Notes under the pieces: model-generated
What the model saw: only the letters and a program-made list of their open reading frames with translations
Database searches by the model: none
Told to the model about the DNA's origin: nothing
Translations under genes and position numbers: made by a program
Origin: Streptomyces sp. JH34
GTDB lineage: Bacteria > Actinomycetota > Actinomycetes > Streptomycetales > Streptomycetaceae
Reading direction: 5' to 3'
DNA length: 64,000 nt
NCBI RefSeq assembly: GCF_029428875.1
Contig: NZ_JAJSOO010000001.1
Location: forward strand, 7,102,501-7,166,500
In this document: positions 25,678-33,981 of the stretch, piece after piece
Layout: every line of letters starts with the position of its first letter
How positions within the stretch are numbered: the first letter of the stretch is position 1

Positions 25678-25692
25678 ATGCGCAAAATGCAT
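25678..25692. promoter_or_regulatory. LysR-type box ATGC-N7-GCAT
   Basis: ATGCGCAAAATGCAT fits the T-N11-A palindrome bound by LysR regulators, between the divergent EamA and LysR genes. TATACG (25706-25711) ends 8 bases before the lysR ATG and could be its -10. Confidence 0.6.
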
Positions 25693-25719
25693 CAATGACG
25701 CCATCTATACGCTGAGCGC

Positions 25720-26622
25720 ATGGATACGCACCGAGGGGCCTCCGCGGGGCTCGAGCTGAAGCACCTGCGTTGTCTGGCAGCCGTCATCGACGCCGGCAGC
25801 TTCACGGATGCCGCGATCGAGCTGGGCGTCTCCCAGGCCGCGGTCTCCCGCAATCTGCTTGCCCTGGAGAAGATCCTCGGTGTCCGAGTGCTGCACCGCA
25901 CCAGCCGGGCGGTCGCACCCACGCCGGTGGGAGTACAGGTTCTCGCCCGTGCCCGGCTCCTGCTCTCCGGTGCGGAGGAACTCGTCGCCGAAGCGGCCGC
26001 CGGGCACGCCCGCCTGCACATCGGCCATGCCTGGTCCGCCTTCGGCCGCCACACCACGGAGTTCCAACGTCGCTGGCACCGCAGCCACCCCGAGACGGAA
26101 CTCCGGCTCATCCGTCACAACGCTCCCACCGGCGGGCTCGCCGAAGGGCTGTGCGACCTCGCTGTCATCCGCGCCCCACTCGATCTCGGCCCCTGGTCGC
26201 ACGCGCTCGTCGGCCACGAACGACGCGTCGTCGCCCTGGCGTCCGACGACCCCTGGGCCCGCCGCCGCAGCGTCCGCATCGATGAGATCGCCACCCGCAC
26301 CCTCGCCATCGACCGCCGCACCGGCACCACCACGATGAATCTGTGGTCCGAGCCCGCACGGCCCTCCGTGGAGTACACCCACGACATCGACGACTGGCTC
26401 GCCGCCATCGCCACCGGCCGCTGCGTCGGAGTCACTCCCCGGGCCACCGCCGCCCAGTACCGCCGTGACGGCATCACCTACCGTCCTCTGCGTGATGCTG
26501 TCCCCGTGCCGGTCCACCTCATGTGGCGTCGCCAGGACGCCCATCCCGCGACCCACGCCGCCGTCGCTCTCGCCATCGACCTGTACCAGGAGGGGGAGAA
26601 GAAGCGGACCTCCGCGCGTTGA
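25720..26622 (+). CDS. LysR family transcriptional regulator
   Basis: A 300-residue LysR-type regulator. The N-terminal winged helix is LKHLRCLAAVIDAGSFTDAAIELGVSQAAVSRNLLALEKILGVRVLHRTSRAVAPTPVG in family terms (residues 12-72). The effector-binding part begins at LHIGHAWSAFGRHTTEFQRRWH and contains ETELRLIRHNAP and GLCDLAVIRAP. It is divergent from the EamA exporter gene, with an LTTR box between them, the standard layout for a regulator of its neighbour. The effector is unknown. Codon use and length are normal; probably leaderless given the near -10. Confidence 0.93.
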   Translation: MDTHRGASAGLELKHLRCLAAVIDAGSFTDAAIELGVSQAAVSRNLLALEKILGVRVLHRTSRAVAPTPVGVQVLARARLLLSGAEELVAEAAAGHARLHIGHAWSAFGRHTTEFQRRWHRSHPETELRLIRHNAPTGGLAEGLCDLAVIRAPLDLGPWSHALVGHERRVVALASDDPWARRRSVRIDEIATRTLAIDRRTGTTTMNLWSEPARPSVEYTHDIDDWLAAIATGRCVGVTPRATAAQYRRDGITYRPLRDAVPVPVHLMWRRQDAHPATHAAVALAIDLYQEGEKKRTSAR

Positions 26623-26711
26623 GCTGTCATGAGCCGACCGGGCAGGCAGTTGTGCACACCTCGCGCGTCGGCCAGGGAGAGGACGGGAGGAATTTGATCG
26701 TGGAGGGGTGC

Positions 26712-27260
26712 ATGGGGTTTCAGGAACACGTGGAGCGGACCGCGGGCGACGTGGTGGGAGAGTTTTCGGCGGACGACGGGATATACGCGGTGACCTTCCG
26801 CATCGACAGCGTCGATCAGGATCCGAGGTTCCCCTACGTGGCGGTCGGCTATACCACCGAGGCCTACGCCGCCGAGCAAGCCGGCCTCGCATCGGATTCC
26901 TGGGAGGCACGCTGGAGTTATGCGTCGTTCCCGGAGACAGGGATCGAAGGAGTGCGGGAGGTAGGACGTGATCCGGCCGTCGCGGACGCGCACCGGCGGG
27001 AGGCCGAATCCCGAGGGCTCTGGTACGAGGACGACGACGAGCCGGATCACCGTGATGAACTGCTCGTGGAGTGGTTCCACGAGGTGTGCGTCGGGGCGGC
27101 CCGACACCTCCACGAGAGTGGTCGGATACTGAAGGTGCTGGGCCGGTCTGTCCCGGTGATCCTGTACGACATGTTCGACCCTGACGCGATGTTCGGGCTG
27201 ACCGCGGACGCCAACCCGGCCGAGCTGGTCGCGGAGTTCATGACCGAGGCCCCTCGCTGA
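26712..27260 (+). CDS. Uncharacterised acidic protein, possibly DUF4303-like
   Basis: A 182-residue acidic protein starting MGFQEHVERTAGDVVGEF after GGAGG at 6 bases. IYAVTFRIDSVDQDPRFPYVAVGYTTE and SWEARWSYASFPETGIEGV recall the DUF4303 pattern (strand, YxxxxYxTE, WxxxxWxY), and WFHEVCVGAARHLHESG is a helix near the C-terminus. Many proteins of this kind are predicted immunity or SMI1/SUKH-neighbour proteins, but no toxin gene is near, so I make no claim. A short acidic gene follows 48 bases downstream on the same strand and may be co-transcribed. Confidence 0.6.
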   Translation: MGFQEHVERTAGDVVGEFSADDGIYAVTFRIDSVDQDPRFPYVAVGYTTEAYAAEQAGLASDSWEARWSYASFPETGIEGVREVGRDPAVADAHRREAESRGLWYEDDDEPDHRDELLVEWFHEVCVGAARHLHESGRILKVLGRSVPVILYDMFDPDAMFGLTADANPAELVAEFMTEAPR

Positions 27261-27308
27261 CCGGCGCTGTGACGGACGTGGTTCGCCGGGTCGAGAGGGA
27301 GGACCGGA

Positions 27309-27548
27309 GTGTTCGTCGAGATCGTCTTCGTGGGGCTGCCGATCGATCGCGACGACGTCGAAGAGGCTCTGGAGGCGGCGTTCGAGCCCGACGGCGAAGT
27401 CACCGGCGCGGGCAGCGGCTTGGGCCGTTGCCATCTTGACCTTGAGATCGCGGAGGGCTCGGACACCACCGAGGCCCTGCGGCGGCTCCGGGCGGTGCTT
27501 CTCGAACTGGGGATCGCGGACTGTGCGACCTTGAACATCGGCGAATGA
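27309..27548 (+). CDS. Small acidic protein, unknown
   Basis: A 79-residue protein from a GTG with AGGA 5 bases ahead. It has an alternating strand-helix pattern (FVEIVFVGLPI, then DRDDVEEALEAAFEP, CHLDLEIAE, TTEALRRLRAVLLELGIADCATLNIGE), which looks like a small ferredoxin-like alpha/beta fold. It has no signal peptide. It follows the DUF4303-like gene closely and is likely in the same transcript. I do not recognise a family. Confidence 0.6.
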   Translation: MFVEIVFVGLPIDRDDVEEALEAAFEPDGEVTGAGSGLGRCHLDLEIAEGSDTTEALRRLRAVLLELGIADCATLNIGE

Positions 27549-27767
27549 TCAAGTCGCCATCCTCGCTCGGCCGTCCCATCGGATGCTCTTCTCGTTGTGG
27601 ACGCGGGTGCGCTCGCGACGCTAGCGGGCACCGGCGTTGCGCCAGCACAGGCAGGCGTGAAGTGCCCGGGGCTGCGCGAGGTGGCTGCTGTGGTCGGAGT
27701 CGGGTGGTGAAATGCCGCAGCGGCCCGAGACGGAGATGTCTCCGCACCGGTGCGGACGCAGTGCACG

Positions 27768-28202
27768 TCAGTCCGGGAGGGCACCGAGCTGACGCAACTG
27801 CGAGAGGACGTCGACGACTCCCCGGATCTCGGCGATCCTCCCGTGGGCGAGACGGAAGATGAAGACCTCGTTGTAGGCGACGGCCCTTCCGGTGGGCGCC
27901 AGGCCCTGGTACTCGCCCCGGTGAGTCCCGGTCACCGTGTTGCGGGAGACGATCTTGTCGCCCTCCGCGATCGTCTCCTCGACGGTCACGTGGAGGTCTG
28001 GGAACGCGCGTAGGAGTACCGCCCACACGCGCTTCAGCGCCTCCGCTCCCGTCGCGCGCATCGGGACCGGCGCGTGGAAGAGCACCTCCGGTTCGACGAA
28101 GTCGTCGATCGCCTTCGAGGCGATCTCAGGGTCGCCGCTGTTCATGGCGGATTGGAAGCGGCTGAGCGTCTCCCTGTTGTCCGCGGCTTGGGTCGCCTGC
28201 AT
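27768..28202 (-). CDS. SnoaL-like polyketide cyclase/ester cyclase family protein
   Basis: A 144-residue single-domain SnoaL-like protein with the NTF2 cone fold. Family marks: RFQSAMNSGDPEIASKAIDDFV, VLFHAPVPMRATGAEALKRVWAVLLRAFPDLHVTVEETIAEGDKIVSRNTVTGTHRGEY split over helix and strand, and FIFRLAHGRIAEIRGVVD. The best-known members close polyketide rings, but most stand-alone copies like this are ester-cyclase-like proteins of unknown substrate. There is no biosynthetic cluster here. GGAGAG lies a few bases before the ATG. Confidence 0.88.
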   Translation of the reverse strand: MQATQAADNRETLSRFQSAMNSGDPEIASKAIDDFVEPEVLFHAPVPMRATGAEALKRVWAVLLRAFPDLHVTVEETIAEGDKIVSRNTVTGTHRGEYQGLAPTGRAVAYNEVFIFRLAHGRIAEIRGVVDVLSQLRQLGALPD

Positions 28203-28470
28203 GCGGGTCTCTCCTCTGTTCTGTGCCGGGCATGGCTCTCAGCAGGAGGACGAGACAGCCGCCGCGCATGTGACACGAGCGCGCAAGACGATGGGGAGGC
28301 GCTGCTCCGCGCGTCGCCACGGCCCGCGTCGCCGGCCCGGAGACCGTGCCCGGTGAGCGGCCCCACCCGCACCAGCTGTCGTCCGCCGCTCCCGGTGCCG
28401 TCGAGCACGCCTCGGCGGCCCGCTCGCCGTTGACACCACCAGAAGCCTTCCCTACGGTGTCTCCTCGCGG
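28203..28470. other. Intergenic region upstream of the GH43 gene, no gene seen
   Basis: The 332-base gap between the SnoaL-like and GH43 genes holds the promoter region of both. Apart from the operator at 28471-28484 nothing else could be identified. Confidence 0.35.
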
Positions 28471-28484
28471 TTACATCGTTGTAA
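28471..28484. promoter_or_regulatory. LacI-like operator TTACA-N4-TGTAA upstream of GH43 gene
   Basis: TTACATCGTTGTAA is an inverted repeat (TTACA/TGTAA) 52 bases before the GH43 start. Streptomyces sugar regulators of the LacI type bind similar sites, so repression lifted by arabinose-type sugars is plausible. The regulator is not in the window. Confidence 0.6.
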
Positions 28485-28535
28485 TCGAGCAGCGCCCACC
28501 CAGCTGGAACGAGCTTCTCCCCTAAGGAGCCATCC

Positions 28536-30002
28536 ATGCGCGCCCCCCACACCTCCGCCCTCCGCCGTTGCGCCGCCGTCCTGGTCGCACTCCTCGCACT
28601 GCTGACCGGTCTGCTGAGCGGAGCGCCCGCGGCGTCGGCGGGTGACGCCGGCGCAGGGCGGGCCGCGGCTGCCGGTACGTTCCGCAATCCGTTGAACACC
28701 GGGCCCGACCCGTTCATGACGCACTGGAACGGGATGTACCACCTCACCGCCACCCAGGGCGACAGCATCCGGATGTGGCGCTCGCCCTCCCTGGGCACCT
28801 TGCTCGCCGCGGACCCGGTCACCGTCTGGACCGATTCCGACGCCTCGCGCAACCGCAACATCTGGGCGCCGGAGTTCTACCGGTTCGGCGACCGCTGGTA
28901 CCTCTACTACACGGCCGACGACGGTGTGGACGACCACCACCGCCTGTACGTACTGGAGTCCGACCGGGACGATCCGGCCGGCCCGTACCACTTCAAGGCC
29001 AAGCTGGCGCCACCCGACCACGCGAACGACTTCGCCATCGACGCCGGAATCCTGCAGCACGACGGCCGCCTCTACCTGGCCTACAGCGGGATCAACCAGT
29101 ACCAGCACAACGGCCTCAACATCGCCCCGATGTCCGACCCGTACACCGTCTCCGGCGACGCGGTCGCCATCGACGGCGCCGGCGGCTGCCCGGAAGTCCG
29201 TGAGGGGCCGGAGTTCCTCTACCGGAACGGCCGGACCTGGATGACCTACTCCGCCTGCGACACCGGCAAACCCGACTACCAGATCCAGATGATGTCCCTG
29301 CCGTCGAACGCCGACCCCCTCAGGCCCGGCAACTGGACCCAGCACCCGGGGCCTGTGTTCTCCCGAGCCGATGACCGGGGTGTGTACGGGCCCGGTCACC
29401 ACGCCTTCTTCCGGTCACCCGACGGCGCCGAGGACTGGATCGTTTACCACGCGAAGACGACGTCCGACTACACCTATTCCAACCGCACCACCCGTGCGCA
29501 GAAGTTCACGTGGAAGGCCGACGGCAGCCCCGACTTCGGCCGTCCCGTCGCGCTCGGAGCCACCCAGGACCTGCCCTCCGGCGACCCCGGAACCGGCACC
29601 TACTGGATCAACGACGACGGACGGTCGAGTGGTGACGGGACCGTCTCCTACACGGGCACCTGGAACTCCGGGACCGGATGTGCGGCCCAGTGCTTCTGGG
29701 GCGACGACCACTGGAGCGACAGGGCGGGCAACACGGCGACGTACTCGTTCACCGGCACCCGTATCGCCCTGCTCTCCGTCCGCGACACCGGCAACGGCAT
29801 CGCGGCCGTGAGCGTCGACGGCGGTCCGGAACAACGTCTCGACTACTACGGACCGCTCCGCACGGGCGAGACACTGCAATACCTCAGCCCCGGACTCCCG
29901 TACGGCCGGCACACGGTGAGGGTCCGGGTCACCGGGGAGCACAACGACCGGTCGGGCGCCTCGTTCGTCAGCATCGACCGCGCTGAGGTCTACACGAACT
30001 GA
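28536..30002 (+). CDS. Secreted glycoside hydrolase family 43 enzyme
   Basis: Secreted enzyme of 488 residues: signal peptide 1-35 ending ASA, GH43 five-bladed propeller about 45-330, and a C-terminal beta-sandwich-like region (about 345-488: WINDDGRSSGDGTVSYTGTWNSG, YSFTGTRIALLSV, HTVRVRVTGEHN) that may bind carbohydrate or surface. The three catalytic acids can be placed: Asp58 (NTGPDPF, base), Asp169 (FAIDAGIL, pKa modulator) and Glu223 (VREGPEF, acid). GH43 enzymes with this opening act on arabinan or arabinoxylan; arabinofuranosidase or arabinanase is the likely class. A LacI-like operator lies 52 bases upstream. AAGGAG precedes the ATG. Confidence 0.9.
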   Translation: MRAPHTSALRRCAAVLVALLALLTGLLSGAPAASAGDAGAGRAAAAGTFRNPLNTGPDPFMTHWNGMYHLTATQGDSIRMWRSPSLGTLLAADPVTVWTDSDASRNRNIWAPEFYRFGDRWYLYYTADDGVDDHHRLYVLESDRDDPAGPYHFKAKLAPPDHANDFAIDAGILQHDGRLYLAYSGINQYQHNGLNIAPMSDPYTVSGDAVAIDGAGGCPEVREGPEFLYRNGRTWMTYSACDTGKPDYQIQMMSLPSNADPLRPGNWTQHPGPVFSRADDRGVYGPGHHAFFRSPDGAEDWIVYHAKTTSDYTYSNRTTRAQKFTWKADGSPDFGRPVALGATQDLPSGDPGTGTYWINDDGRSSGDGTVSYTGTWNSGTGCAAQCFWGDDHWSDRAGNTATYSFTGTRIALLSVRDTGNGIAAVSVDGGPEQRLDYYGPLRTGETLQYLSPGLPYGRHTVRVRVTGEHNDRSGASFVSIDRAEVYTN

Positions 30003-30258
30003 CCGTCGCCCCGTTCCCCGCCGAGCGCCGCCATCCGTGTCCGACGCATGGTCGTCAACGGTGGACAGACGATCGTGGTGCGCCGACGGGACCGGAGAGG
30101 TGGAGCGCGGTCCCGACGGTCGGACCACGGAGGCCCGCGTGAGCGGCAAGGCGCGGCCCAGACGTCGGGATGTTCTCCCCAGCCCGAGACCGGCCGGTGG
30201 ATCGCGCGTAGATTGGAATGGGAAAGCAGCCTCGCTCACCTATCGCGGAGAGCGCGTG

Positions 30259-31497
30259 ATGACGGCGGACATCAACTTCGGCGCCTTCTTCGACGCCACG
30301 CCGAGCCCGTATCTGATAATGGACACGGACCTGGTGATCACGTACGTCAACACGGCGTATCTGCACACCACCCGGCGGACCAGGGAGCAACTCGTCGGGA
30401 AGTACTTCTTCGACGCCCTGCCGGAGCGCCCCGGCCTCCCCGACGACGCACAACAGAACCTGAAGGCATCACTGCACCGGGTTCTCGACACCGGTGAACC
30501 GGACACCCTGGTGCTGCAGAGGTACGACATCCCCGCACCCGACCAGCCGGGCGGGTTCGAGGAGCGGTGGTGGTCCTCGATCCACACGCCGATCGCCGGG
30601 TCCGGCAGCACGGTCAAGTGGATCGTCCAGCGAGCCGAGGACGTCACGGATTTCGTGCACTCACGCCGCGCACGCCAGCTGACCGAGGAGTTCACCGAGC
30701 GGGAGAAGGGAATGGCGGCCGAGCTGTACGCACGGGCCGGCGAGCTGTACCGGCTGAACCAGGAACTGCGCTCGGCCCACGCCCGCGAACGGCAAGTAGC
30801 CGTCACCCTGCAGGAAGCCATGCTCTCCGTCCCCGACCTGGACCGGCACGACGACAACATCGCCGTGCGCTACCGGCCCGCGACCACATCGCTGAACGTG
30901 TGCGGAGACTGGTACGACGTCGTCGACCTGCCACCGGACCGCTACGCCGCGGCTGTCGGAGACGTCGTCGGCCACGGTCTGCACGCCGCCGCGGTCATGG
31001 GTATGCTCCGCAGCGCCCTGAGCGCGGTCATCCGTGCCATTCCCAGTCCCGCCCAGGCCCTCGAAGTCCTCGGCCTGTACGCCCGTTCGCTGTCCGGTGC
31101 CACGGCCGCGACCGCGGTCAAGGTACTCATCGACACGCGCAGCGAGCTGATCATCTACAGCAGCGCCGGGCATCCTCCGCCTGTCCTCCGCCACTCCGAC
31201 GGGACCTGCGAACTGCTCGACCAGGCGACCGATCCGCCGCTCGGCGCCCGTCCCCACCACGTGCCCCGCCCGCAGACGGGCCTCCCTTACACCCGGGGGG
31301 ACACGCTCGTGATGTACACCGACGGCCTCATCGAGCGCCGCGACGAGGACATCGACGTCGGCCTGGCCCGCTTGACCACGGCCCTCGCCCAGGAAGGCGC
31401 TCTCGCCCCCGGCCGGCTGGCCGATGTGCTCCTGGACCGTCTCGGCGTCGCGGGGGGTGCCGCCGACGACATCGCCCTCGTCGTCATCCGCCTCTGA
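30259..31497 (+). CDS. PAS-domain SpoIIE-type protein phosphatase
   Basis: Cytosolic signalling protein of 412 residues. A PAS domain (about 5-125: FFDATPSPYLIMDTDLVITYVNTAY, EERWWSSIHTPI, IVQRAEDVTD) is joined by a coiled coil (REKGMAAELYARAGELYRLNQELRSAHARER in two heptad-rich stretches) to a PP2C/SpoIIE domain with a full active site: CGDWYDVV, VGDVVGHGLHAA, MYTDGLIERRDED and ADDIALVVIRL. It should dephosphorylate STAS proteins in response to a ligand or redox signal. The ATG is preferred; a GTG one codon earlier also has GGAG upstream. Unlike the phosphatase near the left end, it retains the metal-binding Asp residues. Its last 14 bases overlap a decayed SDR gene on the other strand. Confidence 0.92.
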   Translation: MTADINFGAFFDATPSPYLIMDTDLVITYVNTAYLHTTRRTREQLVGKYFFDALPERPGLPDDAQQNLKASLHRVLDTGEPDTLVLQRYDIPAPDQPGGFEERWWSSIHTPIAGSGSTVKWIVQRAEDVTDFVHSRRARQLTEEFTEREKGMAAELYARAGELYRLNQELRSAHARERQVAVTLQEAMLSVPDLDRHDDNIAVRYRPATTSLNVCGDWYDVVDLPPDRYAAAVGDVVGHGLHAAAVMGMLRSALSAVIRAIPSPAQALEVLGLYARSLSGATAATAVKVLIDTRSELIIYSSAGHPPPVLRHSDGTCELLDQATDPPLGARPHHVPRPQTGLPYTRGDTLVMYTDGLIERRDEDIDVGLARLTTALAQEGALAPGRLADVLLDRLGVAGGAADDIALVVIRL

Positions 31498-31732
31498 TCC
31501 GAAGCACCCGCGACCCGTCCACCCGCTCCTGGTCGGTGACCTCCAGGCCGACTGTGTGCACGTCACCACCCATCGCGCGCAGTGCCGCCGCTGTCTCCTC
31601 ACCCCGTCGGAGATCCCTGGCACCGAGCAGCACCGGCATGCCCAGCGCGGCGAGCTGCTCGGCGACGCCTCTGCCGATGCCCTTGTTCGCCCCGGTCACC
31701 AGCGCGACCTTCCGACGCGGCCCGGGCTCGAT
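31484..31732 (-). pseudogene. Short-chain dehydrogenase N-terminal remnant
   Basis: Reads RKVALVTGANKGIGRGVAEQLAALG, then PVLLGARDLRRGEETAAALRAMG and GLEVTDQERVDGSRVL before a stop: the first third of an SDR Rossmann fold with the TGxxxGIG cofactor motif but no catalytic SxnYxxxK. No start codon is present upstream; the frame is preceded by a stop. It is a truncated gene fragment. Confidence 0.75.
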
Positions 31733-31804
31733 GTCTGACCCGACCGGTCACATGCGGATGGACGCGACCGGTTGTCGGACCACGTCAGTGCCAGGCACAG
31801 GCGA

Positions 31805-32695
31805 TCAGCTGTCCGCGGAGTGGGCGTCGGCAAGGGCCTCGCCGAAGAGCCGTCCGGCGAGTTCTACGCAGCGCATCCGGGCAGGAGAGAAGTCGTAAGG
31901 CATCTTGGTGATCGCCGCGGCGGCACTCATCTCTTTGCCCTCCTCCCCTTTCAGGTCGGCTTCGTAGATCTCGAAGATCTTCTCCTCGGCCGCGTCTGGA
32001 CCAGCTGCCTCGATGGCCTGATTCAGGGCCATTTGGTGAGTGCATCGCTGTACGGCGAGCTCTTCGACGCGCGGGTCGTCGGGTTCGACGCCGTCGTCGA
32101 GGGCGGCCTCGGCCGCCTCAAGACGGTCCTCCTCGGCCCGCAGGTCGGGGTGGGTGGCCAGCACGATGAACGTGCCGGCCTGCATGGCGGCGCCCAGCGG
32201 CCCGAAGATCCGTTCCGTGACCAGCAGGGCGTCCAGATCGGAGGGGCGCAACGCGCCCGGGGGCAGGTGGCTGAGCCGGTCCGTGACCAGTTCGGAGAGC
32301 AGCCCCAGCGGGCTGCCGACCGCTTGGAGGCGCTGGACAGCCGCGCGCCGACGTTTGATGGCGGCCTCCTGCGCTGCCAAGGTTTCCTCCAGCCTGCTCA
32401 GGACCGACTCGATATCCGGGGCTTGCTCCAGGGCCCCGTCTCCAGCTTCGTCCCGGACTTCGCCGAAGGCGGCCCGCATGTCGTCCAGGCTGATACCGGC
32501 ATCAGCCATCTTGCGGATCCACAGCAGGCGGGTCATGTCGTCATAGCCGTAGCGGCGGCGGCCGTCCCCGCCGCGCGCGGGCTCCGGCAGCAGACCGATC
32601 TCGTGGTAGTGGCGGATGGCGCGTGGGGTGATCCCGGCGAACGCAGCGGCATCACCGATCTTGACCTGCCGGGGAGGCGTGAGGGAGGGGTACAT
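31805..32695 (-). CDS. MerR family transcriptional regulator
   Basis: A 296-residue MerR regulator. The N-terminal winged helix is QVKIGDAAAFAGITPRAIRHYHEIGLLPEP, followed by RRRYGYDDMTRLLWIRKMADAGISLDDM. A coiled coil (about 100-135) and a long C-terminal helical region (about 135-296) with DLDALLVTERIFGPLGAAMQAG form the effector part; no cysteine cluster like those of metal sensors is seen, so an organic ligand or no ligand is likely. The ATG of MYPSLTPPRQ is preferred (AAAGG 11 bases ahead); the frame stays open upstream without MerR-like residues. It is followed by a DUF4396 gene on the same strand but 220 bases upstream. Confidence 0.9.
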   Translation of the reverse strand: MYPSLTPPRQVKIGDAAAFAGITPRAIRHYHEIGLLPEPARGGDGRRRYGYDDMTRLLWIRKMADAGISLDDMRAAFGEVRDEAGDGALEQAPDIESVLSRLEETLAAQEAAIKRRRAAVQRLQAVGSPLGLLSELVTDRLSHLPPGALRPSDLDALLVTERIFGPLGAAMQAGTFIVLATHPDLRAEEDRLEAAEAALDDGVEPDDPRVEELAVQRCTHQMALNQAIEAAGPDAAEEKIFEIYEADLKGEEGKEMSAAAAITKMPYDFSPARMRCVELAGRLFGEALADAHSADS

Positions 32696-32917
32696 CGCAG
32701 ACAGAGCCTTTCGTGCTGTGGTGCCCCGACCCCACCACATGCCGCTACGGCATGTGCAACAACCCCATCCAGGTGCCACCGGAGCCAGGCCCCAGCTGCC
32801 GCCGGGACCGATCAAGAACGACGACCCATCCGGGAACGCAGAGTGACCACCGGCGACTCTGACACGCGGACGGCAGCAGGGTGGCCGGGACTCAGGGGCG
32901 ACCGCCCGCGGGTCCGG

Positions 32918-33448
32918 TCAGTGGTAGGCGTGGACGACCGCATGCCCCTTGCCCCGGCCGATCATCCACTTGTTCAGCGGAGTCGTGACGAGGAAGGCGA
33001 CGGCGAGGCTGCCCAGGAGCGCCGACCAGAACAGTCCTTCGGTCAGGTTCGCGTCCATAGCGCCGGGGACCAGGGCGATGATGCCGTTGTCGATCAGTTC
33101 CATCACGGCGATGGACACCGTGTCGGCGGCGAGCGCGACCTTGATCGCGGTCTTGAGGTCCAGGCCCGCCCGGCGAACGGCGAACAACGTGAACGAATAG
33201 CCGAACACGAAGGCGAGGGCGATCGCCAGGACCATGGTCGGGACGTTGCCCCACATCAGGGCGGTGCCGACGACCATGCCTAGGATCTCGCCGACGGCGC
33301 AGCCGGTCAGGCAGTGCAGTGTCGCCTTGGCGGCCATGGGCCATGACGCCCCCGCCGCGTGCCGGTCGTGAGGCCCGCCGCCGTGCTGGTCGGCGGCGAG
33401 GTCGTGCGCGGGATCGGCGTGGTGCGTGCTGTGATCCATGACCATCAT
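32918..33448 (-). CDS. DUF4396 membrane protein
   Basis: About 176 residues: a histidine- and aspartate-rich N-terminus (MDHSTHHADPAHDL, HGGGPHDRHAA) that could bind metal ions, then four hydrophobic segments in the order KATLHCLTGCAVGEILGMVVG, VPTMVLAIALAFVFGYSF, KVALAADTVSIAVMELIDNGI and LFWSALLGSLAVAFLVTTPLNKWMIG, the DUF4396 pattern with conserved HCLTGC. A CsoR-like palindrome overlaps its probable -10 (TATGTT), so copper or sulfane-sulfur control is likely. GGAAG precedes the first of three close ATG codons. Function unknown; membrane metal transport or redox is a guess from the His-rich tail and the operator. Confidence 0.85.
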   Translation of the reverse strand: MMVMDHSTHHADPAHDLAADQHGGGPHDRHAAGASWPMAAKATLHCLTGCAVGEILGMVVGTALMWGNVPTMVLAIALAFVFGYSFTLFAVRRAGLDLKTAIKVALAADTVSIAVMELIDNGIIALVPGAMDANLTEGLFWSALLGSLAVAFLVTTPLNKWMIGRGKGHAVVHAYH

Positions 33449-33503
33449 CCCCACTTCCATCCAGTGTGGACCCGATGCCGGGCCCTCACCCACTGATGAC
33501 AAC

Positions 33504-33520
33504 ATACCCCCTGGGGGTAT
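33504..33520. promoter_or_regulatory. CsoR-type operator ATACCCCC-T-GGGGGTAT
   Basis: A perfect 17-base palindrome of the TACCC...GGGTA type bound by copper sensor CsoR and relatives. It lies 56 bases before the DUF4396 start and covers the probable -10. Confidence 0.75.
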
Positions 33521-33584
33521 TTCCGCTCCAGTGGTCCGCGTGGGGCGCCGGGATCCGGGGCGACAGCGGGCGGCTCGTAGGTCA

Positions 33585-33806
33585 TCAGCCGCCCCGGGGC
33601 CGGGCGGACTCCCTGATCGGCGCTTCCCCGGTGCCGTGCGCGACCGGGCCCGAGGCGCGGAAGGTCCGCCGGTACGCGGAGGGGGCGACTCCCGCCTCCG
33701 CCGCCAGATGTCCCCGCAGTGACGTGGCGGTGGCGAAACCGACCCCGTGGGCGCCACGCCCCACCGGCAGGTCGCAGGAATCCAGCAGATGCCGCGCCCT
33801 GCGGCG
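33585..33806 (-). pseudogene. C-terminal fragment of an AraC/GlxA-type regulator
   Basis: RARHLLDSCDLPVGR, GVGFATATSLRGHLAAEAGVAPSAYRRTFRA is the second helix-turn-helix of an AraC regulator of the GlxA kind, up to the usual C-terminal end. The first helix-turn-helix and the amidotransferase-like N-terminal domain are missing, and the upstream codons do not resemble them. It is a decay remnant. Confidence 0.7.
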
Positions 33807-33981
33807 ACGGCAAGGGCGAGGGCAAGCGCCGCGGCGAGCAGAACCGGCTGAGCCGCACGCAACCGTCGAGGCTGAGGCGGCCCGGGCCCGCACAGGGCCT
33901 GTGGTCACCTCAGTCGTGCTACGGGCCGGGCCGTCGCCTCCCTGGCGTGAACGCACGTCCGTACGCGGCGGGTCGTTCCGG

